The position numbers were made by a program, and so were the translations under genes. Below, piece after piece: positions 1-5,780 of a stretch of DNA of 7,354 bases; position 1 is the stretch's first letter, and every line of letters starts with the position of its first letter. This DNA is from an uncultured Eubacterium sp. Its GTDB lineage: Bacteria; Bacillota; Clostridia; Oscillospirales; Acutalibacteraceae. The stretch is from the NCBI GenBank assembly GCA_910577215.1, contig CAJTMQ010000072.1, positions 1-7,354 of the forward strand, read 5' to 3'. A model generated the notes under the pieces. That model saw nothing but the letters and a program-made list of their open reading frames with translations. It was not told where the DNA came from and made no database searches.

Positions 1-21
1 CTGCCCCTGCCATATTGGAAT

Positions 22-65
22 ACCTATAGCAATCCGAACCATATAAGGTTGGGACAGCTATAGGT
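22..65 (+). terminator. Intrinsic terminator of an unseen upstream transcript
   Basis: Bases 22-30 (ACCTATAGC) are perfectly complementary to 57-65 (GCTATAGGT). Inside this stem, AACC (37-40) can pair with GGTT (47-50), giving a branched or bulged hairpin. A T-rich tract (65-79) follows at once, as expected for a rho-independent terminator on the plus strand; the minus strand has no comparable T-tract. The transcript it ends starts outside the window. The 21 bases before it are too few to tell a protein gene from an RNA gene, although one frame has a stop at 27-29 inside the 5' arm. Confidence 0.65.
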
Positions 66-234
66 TTTCTTTATTTTTTCTTGATTTTATGCGTGTTTTG
101 AGCATTTTATTAATTAGATTTCAATTGGACATAAAAACTAAAAAGTCCAAAATAAAAAACAATAAATCCGAACTCTTTTGTCTAACATTAATAATTTGAT
201 TTATTGGTGTGTTTTCTCGAAAACTCAAGATTCC

Positions 235-257
235 TTTTAACAAGTGTCTTGTAAAAA
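235..257. repeat. Inverted repeat, candidate operator
   Basis: The arms 235-244 (TTTTAACAAG) and 248-257 (CTTGTAAAAA) pair at 9 of 10 positions around a TGT centre. The core ACAAG-TGT-CTTGT is perfect. The repeat lies just upstream of the extended -10 element at 277-285, across the place where a -35 box would sit. That position suits a binding site for a dimeric regulator. No T-tract directly follows, so a terminator is less likely. The regulator is unknown. Confidence 0.4.
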
Positions 258-276
258 CTTTTGACTATTTTAACTA

Positions 277-285
277 TGTTATAAT
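277..285 (+). promoter_or_regulatory. Distal extended -10 promoter candidate
   Basis: TGT followed by TATAAT (280-285) is a perfect extended -10 element. No -35 hexamer is well placed: TTGACT at 261-266 is only 13 bases away, and extended -10 promoters often do without one. Transcription would begin near 292 and give an untranslated leader of about 220 bases before the gene at 511. A second weak pair, TTGACA (290-295) and TAGAAA (313-318) with 17-base spacing, lies just downstream. Confidence 0.45.
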
Positions 286-445
286 CAAATTGACAAATTA
301 GAATTTATTGAATAGAAAGTCAAAGACTTTAGAAGAGCCTCAAAGCGAATGATTTTTTTCATAAAGAAATCACATATTATAGTTACTTTATGTTTAGGAC
401 AGAGTGAGGCATTTATTAAATTATTATATAGTTTTTTCAGGAATA

Positions 446-474
446 TTGTATCGGATTATATTTTGTGTTATATT
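446..474 (+). promoter_or_regulatory. Proximal promoter candidate of the CNNM-family gene
   Basis: TTGTAT (446-451) and TATATT (469-474) are separated by 17 bases, and TG at 466-467 makes the -10 box an extended one. Transcription would start near 481, about 30 bases before the ATG at 511. That leaves room only for the Shine-Dalgarno site GGAG at 497-500. Surrounding DNA is very A/T-rich, so chance matches are possible, but the spacing and the extended -10 together are good. Confidence 0.45.
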
Positions 475-510
475 ATTATACATATTTACAATATTTGGAG
501 TGATTTTTAA

Positions 511-1815
511 ATGCCTCTGTGGGCGCAACTGCTTTTACAGGTAGTTCTTATTATGATTAATGCAATTTTTGCCAGTGCGGAAATTGCTATAGTTTCCATG
601 AATGATGTTAAGCTTGAAAAGCTGGCAAAGCAGGGGAATAAAAAGGCTAAGCGTCTTGTTCGTCTTACATCAAAGCCTGCATCCTTTCTTGCAACAATTC
701 AAGTTGCAATTACACTTTCAGGCTTTCTCGGATCGGCATTTGCAGCAGATAATTTTTCCGAACTGCTTGTTGATTTAATTCTTAAAACAGGTGTTGATAT
801 TTCTCGCTCAACACTGGATACAATTTCAGTAATTGTTATTACAATGATTTTGTCATATCTTACGCTTGTGTTCGGAGAACTTGTTCCCAAGCGTATTGCT
901 ATGCGTAAAAGCGAAAATCTTGCTCTTGGTGTATCCGGGCTGATATCTGTAATTTCTAAGATTTTTGCACCGCTTGTATGGCTTTTGACAGTATCAACCA
1001 ATATTGTACTCAGATGTCTTGGTATAGACCCCAATGCACAGGATGAGGAAATAAGCGAAGAAGAAATCAGAATGCTTGTTGATGTGGGCTCAGAAAAGGG
1101 TATAATTGAAAAAGATGAAAAGCTGATGATAACAAATATATTTGATTTAAATGATAAGGAATGCGGTGAATTTTCAACTCACAGAACGGATGTGCTTGGT
1201 ATTGATATAGAATCAACCGTTAAAGAGTGGGATGAAATTATAATAAATTCAAGCCACAGCGTTTATCCTGTTTTTAAAGAAAATATAGATAATATTGTTG
1301 GTGTGCTTGATTCAAAAAAGTATTTCAGACTGAAGAATAAGACCAAAGAAGCTATTATAGATAATGCCGTTTCGCAGCCTGTTTTTGTGCCCGAAAATAT
1401 GAAAATTGATGTTTTGTTTGAAAATATGCAAAAAAGCAGAAATCATTTTTCTGTTGTGTTGGATGAATATGGCGGAACAGTCGGCATTATCACAATGAAT
1501 GATTTGCTTGAAGAAATTGTCGGTGATCTGGAAAATGAAAGCAGTGCAGAGAAAAAGGACCCCGATATTCTTCAGATAGAGGAGAATAAATGGCTTATTT
1601 ACGGCTGTGCTTCTCTTGATGATGTTGAAGAAGTGCTTGAAATCAAATTACCGATTGATGAATACGAAACCTTCAGCGGTTATGTTTTTGGAATTTACTG
1701 TACCATTCCCGAGGATAATTCAGCCTTTACTGTTGAAACGGAGCAGCTTTTCATAGAAGTATTAAATGTAGTTAATCACACAGTTGAAAAGGCATATGTA
1801 ACAATTAAGAAGTAA
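511..1815 (+). CDS. CNNM/CBS-pair/CorC_HlyC membrane protein (hemolysin C / CorB family)
   Basis: A 434-residue integral membrane protein of the family often annotated as hemolysin or Mg2+/Co2+ efflux protein; relatives (CNNM, CorB, YhdP, MpfA) are linked to magnesium export. The CNNM/DUF21 domain spans about 1-180, with hydrophobic segments near 5-28, 57-79, 101-121 and 138-165, the ASAE stretch at 21-24 and the signature GELVPKR at 122-128. A CBS pair follows (about 214-338), including THRTDV (223-228) and DEYGG (318-322). A CorC_HlyC domain ends the protein (about 352-432, with ETFSGYVFG at 386-394). Length and domain order are normal, so the gene looks intact. The start is supported by GGAG (497-500) ten bases before ATG, and an in-frame TAA directly precedes it. 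It is monocistronic, with a terminator right after. Metal transport is inferred from the family; the older hemolysin name probably misleads. Confidence 0.93.
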   Translation: MPLWAQLLLQVVLIMINAIFASAEIAIVSMNDVKLEKLAKQGNKKAKRLVRLTSKPASFLATIQVAITLSGFLGSAFAADNFSELLVDLILKTGVDISRSTLDTISVIVITMILSYLTLVFGELVPKRIAMRKSENLALGVSGLISVISKIFAPLVWLLTVSTNIVLRCLGIDPNAQDEEISEEEIRMLVDVGSEKGIIEKDEKLMITNIFDLNDKECGEFSTHRTDVLGIDIESTVKEWDEIIINSSHSVYPVFKENIDNIVGVLDSKKYFRLKNKTKEAIIDNAVSQPVFVPENMKIDVLFENMQKSRNHFSVVLDEYGGTVGIITMNDLLEEIVGDLENESSAEKKDPDILQIEENKWLIYGCASLDDVEEVLEIKLPIDEYETFSGYVFGIYCTIPEDNSAFTVETEQLFIEVLNVVNHTVEKAYVTIKK

Positions 1816-1830
1816 TTAAAGCTACGGCGG

Positions 1831-1864
1831 AGAAAGTCTTGCGTTTCAGCAGGACTTTCTTTTT
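1831..1864 (+). terminator. Intrinsic terminator after the CNNM-family gene
   Basis: AGAAAGTCTTGC (1831-1842) pairs with GCAGGACTTTCT (1849-1860), a 12-bp stem with one G-U pair and a six-base loop. TTTT (1861-1864) follows. It begins 15 bases after the stop codon and separates this gene from the arabinose operon. Confidence 0.88.
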
Positions 1865-1875
1865 ATAAGAAAATA

Positions 1876-1904
1876 TTGAAAACACTGAATTAATGTAGTA
1901 AAAT
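1876..1904 (+). promoter_or_regulatory. Sigma-A-type promoter of the arabinose operon
   Basis: TTGAAA (1876-1881) and TAAAAT (1899-1904) are spaced by exactly 17 bases, each one mismatch from consensus. It lies between the preceding terminator and the kinase gene. The start of transcription is expected near 1911, giving a leader of about 24 bases with the Shine-Dalgarno site GGAGG at 1924-1928. AAATATTG occurs at 1871-1878 and again at 1911-1918, flanking the promoter 40 bases apart. I see no clear palindromic AraR-type operator. Confidence 0.75.
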
Positions 1905-1934
1905 TATTTTAAATATTGGGTACGGAGGAAAGCA

Positions 1935-3515
1935 ATGAGCAGTTATAAAATCAGCGGTAAGGAATCGCTTGGAATAGAGTTCGGCTCAACACGAATAAAG
2001 GCAGTTTTGATTGATGAAAACTGCAATCCCGTTGCATCAGGTGGTCACACCTGGGAAAACAGGTTTGAAAACGGGTATTGGACATATCACATCAAGGATA
2101 TGTGGAACGGCTTGCAGGATGCATATGCAAAGCTGAATGAAGATGTGTACGAAAAATTCGGAACAAAGATAACTGCACTTTCTTCAATCGGCTTTTCAGC
2201 TATGATGCATGGCTATCTGCCTTTTGATAAAAACGGAAATCTTCTTGCTGAGTTCAGAACATGGAGAAATACAACCACTGCCGATGCGGCAGAAGAGTTA
2301 ACTGAATTGTTCAGCTTCAATATTCCGCAGCGTTGGAGTATTGCACATCTTTATCAGGCAATTCTTAATAAGGAGGAGCATGTAAAGAATATTGCATTTT
2401 TAACAACTCTTTCGGGATATATACATTGGAAATTATCAGGCGAAAAGGTGCTTGGTGTTGGTGAAGCATCGGGAATGTTTCCGATAGACAGTGAAATAAA
2501 TAACTATAATGAAGCCATGCTGAACAAATTTTCTTCGCTTGAAAAGGTTAAGCCGTTTGATTGGAGCATAAATGATATTCTGCCGAAGGTACTGACGGCA
2601 GGTGAAAGTGCAGGAACGCTTACAGAAGAAGGTGCTCTTCTTTTGGATCCAAGCGGAATGCTTAAAGCCGGTGCAGTTATGTGTCCTCCTGAGGGTGATG
2701 CGGGAACAGGAATGGTTGCTACAAACAGTGTTTGTGTTAAAACCGGCAATGTTTCGGCGGGTACATCAATATTCTCTATGGTTGTTCTTGAAAAACAGCT
2801 TTCCAAGGTTTATGAAGAGATTGATATGGTAACAACGCCAACGGGAAGACCTGTTGCAATGGTTCACTGCAACAACTGCTGCACAGATCTTGATTATTGG
2901 GTTAGTATGTTTACTGAATTTGCAAACGCTTCGGGAAGTGATTTAACGAAGCCGCAGATTTATGACGTGCTTTATAATAAGGCACTTGAGGCTGATGCTG
3001 ATTGCGGAGGTCTTGTTAATTACAATTATTTTTCGGGTGAGCCTGTTGCACATCTTCAGGACGGCAGACCGCTTTTTGCAAGAGCTCAGAACAGCAGGTT
3101 CAATCTGGCCAATTTTATGAGGTCACAGATTTACTCAACAATGGCAACGCTCAGGATGGGTATGGAAATTCTTGAAAAAGAAAATGTTAAAATAGATTGC
3201 CTTATGGGTCATGGCGGACTCTTCAAAACACCTGTAGTAGGGCAGAAACTGATGGCAGGTGCAATGAACACCCTTGTTGCGGTTATGGAAACTGCAGGTG
3301 AAGGCGGCGCTTGGGGTATTGCTGTGCTTGCAAGGTATTGTGTTGATAAGATGAGCGGAGAAACGCTGGAAGCTTATCTTAATGAAAAGGTATTCAGTAA
3401 ATATAAAAGTTCAGCAATTGAGCCGTCAGCAGAGGATGTCAGCGGCTTTGCGGAATATATGAAATTATATAAATCAGGTCTTGCCGTTCAAAAAGCAGCG
3501 GCAGAAAATATTTAA
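1935..3515 (+). CDS. araB: FGGY-family carbohydrate kinase, probable L-ribulokinase
   Basis: This 526-residue cytoplasmic sugar kinase probably phosphorylates L-ribulose with ATP to L-ribulose 5-phosphate. The N-terminal FGGY domain opens with the phosphate-binding stretch GIEFGSTRIKAVLID (13-27). A likely sugar-site segment, RTWRNT, is at 108-113. PPEGDAGTG (251-259) carries Asp255, the expected catalytic base. The C-terminal half has the glycine-rich ATP-site motifs GNVSAGTS (271-278), GHGGLFK (425-431) and AGEGGAWG (454-461). Both halves are complete. The overall sequence is of a clostridial FGGY subtype often annotated only as carbohydrate kinase or xylulokinase, and is shorter than the roughly 560-residue classical AraB, so the family alone does not fix the substrate. 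The ribulokinase call, and the symbol, rest on its place directly before araA and araD. GGAGG (1924-1928), six bases before ATG, sets the start. Confidence 0.85.
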   Translation: MSSYKISGKESLGIEFGSTRIKAVLIDENCNPVASGGHTWENRFENGYWTYHIKDMWNGLQDAYAKLNEDVYEKFGTKITALSSIGFSAMMHGYLPFDKNGNLLAEFRTWRNTTTADAAEELTELFSFNIPQRWSIAHLYQAILNKEEHVKNIAFLTTLSGYIHWKLSGEKVLGVGEASGMFPIDSEINNYNEAMLNKFSSLEKVKPFDWSINDILPKVLTAGESAGTLTEEGALLLDPSGMLKAGAVMCPPEGDAGTGMVATNSVCVKTGNVSAGTSIFSMVVLEKQLSKVYEEIDMVTTPTGRPVAMVHCNNCCTDLDYWVSMFTEFANASGSDLTKPQIYDVLYNKALEADADCGGLVNYNYFSGEPVAHLQDGRPLFARAQNSRFNLANFMRSQIYSTMATLRMGMEILEKENVKIDCLMGHGGLFKTPVVGQKLMAGAMNTLVAVMETAGEGGAWGIAVLARYCVDKMSGETLEAYLNEKVFSKYKSSAIEPSAEDVSGFAEYMKLYKSGLAVQKAAAENI

Positions 3516-3529
3516 CAGGGAGAAAAATT

Positions 3530-5002
3530 ATGGCTATTCAAGATTATGAATTTTGGTTTGTAGTAGGAACACAGTTTCTTTACGGAGAGGATATTTTTGC
3601 AACAATTGATTCTCATTCAAAGGAGATGTGTGAGGAATGGAGCACTAAGCTTCCTTGCAGAGTTGTTGCAAAGTCCTGCGTAAAAACCTCAAAGGAAATA
3701 CTTGATGTTATGCAGGCGGCAAACAGTGATGAAAAATGTGCAGGTGTGATTACATGGATGCATACATTTTCACCGTCTAAGGCTTGGATTGCAGGCTTTA
3801 ATGCACTTCAGAAGCCTTATCTTCACGTGAATACCCAGTTTAACAGAGATATTCCGTGGTCTGAAATAGATATGGATTTTATGAATCTTAATCAGTCTGC
3901 TCATGGTGACAGAGAGCACGGCTTCATTGCTTCACGTATGCGTCTTAAGAGAAAGGTTGTTGCAGGCTATTGGAAGGATGAAGCATTTCAGAATAAAATG
4001 GAATGCTGGATGCGTGCGGCAGTAGGTGCTGCGGAATCAAGGAAAACGCACGTTCTTCGTATTTCGGATAATATGAGAAATGTTGCTGTTACAGACGGTG
4101 ATAAGATTGAAGCACAGATTAAACTCGGATGGCAGGTTGACCATTACGGAGTTGGTGATATTATCCGTGAAGTAAATGCTGTTACGGATACGGAAATTGA
4201 TGCACAGATGGCAGAGTATTCAGAAAATTATATTATGGATACGGATAATCTTGATGCGGTTCGCTATCAGGCAAGGGAAGAGGTTGCTCTTAAAAAATTC
4301 CTTGAAAAGCACGGATTTAACGCTTTTCATACCAATTTTGAGGATTTGCAGGAGCTTCGCCAGCTTCCGGGTCTTGCTGCACAGGACTTAATGCGTCAGG
4401 GCTATGGCTTTGGTGCAGAGGGTGACTGGAAGGTTGCAGCAATGCTCAGAGTCATGAAATCCATGGCAGAGGGTCTTGACGGCGGTACCGTGTTTATGGA
4501 GGATTATACATATCATTTTGAGCCGAACAACGAAATGCTGCTTGGATCACATATGCTTGAGGTTGACCCTTCCTGCTCTGCCGAAAAACCGAAAATTCAG
4601 GTTCATCCGCTTGGTATCGGTGACAGAGAAGATCCCGCAAGGCTTGTGTTCAAGGCTAATACAGGCAGGGGCATCGTAGTTACTCTTGTTGATATGGGTG
4701 ACAGGCTTCGCATGATTTGTAATGATGTTGAGTGCAAGAAACAGGTGAATGATATGCCTAATCTTCCTGTAGCGGGTGTTTTATGGAAGCCGCTGCCTTG
4801 TCTTCAGACCTCGGCAGAAGCATGGATTTATGCAGGCGGTGCACATCACAGTGTGCTCTCATATAGTTTAACCGCTGATAATATGCGTGATTTTGCTGAA
4901 ATTATGGGTATTGAGTTTGTTCATATTAATGAAAACACCGAGATTAATGCGTTCAGAAAAGAACTCTTTTATAATGATGTTGCATATAAGCTTGGTATGT
5001 GA
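3530..5002 (+). CDS. araA: L-arabinose isomerase
   Basis: AraA interconverts L-arabinose and L-ribulose, the first step of the pathway, in the cytoplasm with Mn2+ or a similar metal. The 490 residues match the usual length near 490-500. Family landmarks are FWFVVGTQFLYGE near the N-terminus (8-20), WMHTFSPSKAWI (76-87), and HVNTQFNRDIPW (99-110). The metal-site residues are all present: Glu297 in GAEGDW, Glu324 in FMEDYTYH, His341 in LGSHMLE, and the His439/His440 pair in GGAHH. These correspond to Glu306, Glu333, His350 and His450 of the E. coli enzyme. GGGAG (3518-3522), seven bases before ATG, gives a good ribosome-binding site. The gene starts 14 bases after the kinase stop and is surely cotranscribed with it. 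No truncation or missing residue is seen. Confidence 0.98.
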   Translation: MAIQDYEFWFVVGTQFLYGEDIFATIDSHSKEMCEEWSTKLPCRVVAKSCVKTSKEILDVMQAANSDEKCAGVITWMHTFSPSKAWIAGFNALQKPYLHVNTQFNRDIPWSEIDMDFMNLNQSAHGDREHGFIASRMRLKRKVVAGYWKDEAFQNKMECWMRAAVGAAESRKTHVLRISDNMRNVAVTDGDKIEAQIKLGWQVDHYGVGDIIREVNAVTDTEIDAQMAEYSENYIMDTDNLDAVRYQAREEVALKKFLEKHGFNAFHTNFEDLQELRQLPGLAAQDLMRQGYGFGAEGDWKVAAMLRVMKSMAEGLDGGTVFMEDYTYHFEPNNEMLLGSHMLEVDPSCSAEKPKIQVHPLGIGDREDPARLVFKANTGRGIVVTLVDMGDRLRMICNDVECKKQVNDMPNLPVAGVLWKPLPCLQTSAEAWIYAGGAHHSVLSYSLTADNMRDFAEIMGIEFVHINENTEINAFRKELFYNDVAYKLGM

Positions 5003-5004
5003 GG
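5001..5004 (+). promoter_or_regulatory. Shine-Dalgarno site of araD overlapping the araA stop
   Basis: GAGG at 5001-5004 overlaps the araA stop codon TGA (5000-5002) and lies eight bases before the araD ATG. Ribosomes finishing araA therefore sit on the araD binding site, which suggests translational coupling of the two enzymes. Confidence 0.7.
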
Positions 5005-5012
5005 AATAGGCT

Positions 5013-5720
5013 ATGTTAGAGGAACTAAAAGAAAAAGTATTCAAAGCCAATCTGCTGCTTGTTGAATATGGACTTGTTGTGCTTACATGGGGCAATGTTT
5101 CGGGTGTAGACAGAGAAAAGGGACTGTTTGTAATCAAACCGTCAGGTGTACCGTATGACAGTCTGACTGCTGATGATATGGTTGTTATGGATTTAAACGG
5201 AAATAAGGTTGAGGGCAAGCTTAATCCATCTTCGGATACACCAACACATCTTGAACTTTACAGAAAATTTGATGATATAGGCGGAATCGTTCACACGCAT
5301 TCAAGCTGGGCGTGCTCATGGGCACAGGCAGGAAGAGATATACCTGCATACGGCACCACGCACGCTGATTTTGCCAACGGTGCAGTGCCTTGTGCAAGAG
5401 GTTTAACCGCTGAAGAGGTCGGGGGAGAATACGAGCTTAATACCGGCAGGGTGATTGTTGAAGAATTTGAAGGCAGAGGAATAAGCCCTTCTGAATGCCC
5501 CGCAGTTCTTATTCACCGCCATGGTCCGTTTACGTGGGGTAAAGACCCTTTTAAGGCTGTTGAAAATGCTTTAATTCTTGAAGAGGTTGCGAAAATGGCT
5601 TCAAGAACAGAAAGAGTTGCGGCGATAGACAGTCATTCCAATATCGGAATAGAGCAGTATCTGCTTGATAAGCATTATCAGAGAAAGCACGGGAAAAATG
5701 CTTATTACGGTCAGAAGTAA
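5013..5720 (+). CDS. araD: L-ribulose-5-phosphate 4-epimerase
   Basis: AraD converts L-ribulose 5-phosphate to D-xylulose 5-phosphate, a zinc-dependent retro-aldol reaction of the class II aldolase/epimerase family. At 235 residues it is close to E. coli AraD (231) and clearly similar along its length. LTWGNVSGVDRE (24-35), IKPSGV (41-46) and SSDTPTH (73-79) form the substrate and phosphate site. Zinc ligands are His94 and His96 (IVHTHS) and His170 (HRHGPF). Asp119 in GTTHADF and Tyr232 in the C-terminal AYYGQ match the catalytic Asp120 and Tyr229 of E. coli. The terminal KHY-RKHG-AYYG block favours AraD over fuculose aldolase, and the neighbours agree. UlaF/SgbE-type paralogs catalyse the same reaction in ascorbate or xylulose pathways, but araA next door settles the role. 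It is the last gene of the operon. Confidence 0.97.
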   Translation: MLEELKEKVFKANLLLVEYGLVVLTWGNVSGVDREKGLFVIKPSGVPYDSLTADDMVVMDLNGNKVEGKLNPSSDTPTHLELYRKFDDIGGIVHTHSSWACSWAQAGRDIPAYGTTHADFANGAVPCARGLTAEEVGGEYELNTGRVIVEEFEGRGISPSECPAVLIHRHGPFTWGKDPFKAVENALILEEVAKMASRTERVAAIDSHSNIGIEQYLLDKHYQRKHGKNAYYGQK

Positions 5721-5730
5721 ATAAAATGTT

Positions 5731-5764
5731 AAAGACCTTTCCTATTATCAGGAAAGGTCTTTTT
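5731..5764. terminator. Terminator between convergent genes, probably bidirectional
   Basis: AAAGACCTTTCCT (5731-5743) and AGGAAAGGTCTTT (5750-5762) form a perfect 13-bp stem with a six-base loop. On the plus strand TTTTT (5760-5764) gives the tail ending the arabinose operon. On the minus strand the hairpin comes 17 bases after the SDR gene stop and is followed by a looser T-rich run (TTTAACATTTTATTT), so it can serve both transcripts. Confidence 0.88.
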
Positions 5765-5780
5765 AATGCAAAAGTATTTA

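Larger units (their letters stand above)
66..510. other. A/T-rich intergenic region upstream of the CNNM-family gene
   Basis: This 445-base stretch has no convincing protein gene. It contains a short inverted repeat TTGGAC (125-130) / GTCCAA (145-150), a longer one at 235-257, an extended -10 promoter at 277-285, a small perfect hairpin AAAGTC-AAA-GACTTT (316-330), a 9-bp hairpin at 351-371 with one G-U pair, a possible long-range stem GCCTCA (337-342) / TGAGGC (405-410), and a second promoter at 446-474. It most likely holds the regulatory signals of the downstream gene. I could not match the structured part to a known riboswitch class. Two short open frames (89-199 and 349-510) lack good ribosome-binding sites. 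Confidence 0.6.

Noticed and set aside
125..150. TTGGAC/GTCCAA inverted repeat as a terminator or operator
   Set aside because: Only six base pairs with a 14-base loop, no T-tract after it on either strand, and no promoter close by.
89..199. 36-codon open frame in the intergenic region
   Set aside because: No Shine-Dalgarno site, preceded by the T-tract of a terminator, and the peptide is rich in K, I, L and N, as random A/T-rich DNA gives.
401..430. GTGAGGC-like start of a magnesium (M-box) riboswitch
   Set aside because: Only this short word matches; the conserved downstream core expected of an M-box is not present.
699..1034. Long open frame antisense to the CNNM-family gene
   Set aside because: It overlaps a well-supported gene, has no family resemblance and is explained as a shadow of that gene's codon use. 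The same holds for the other frames inside the arabinose and SDR genes.
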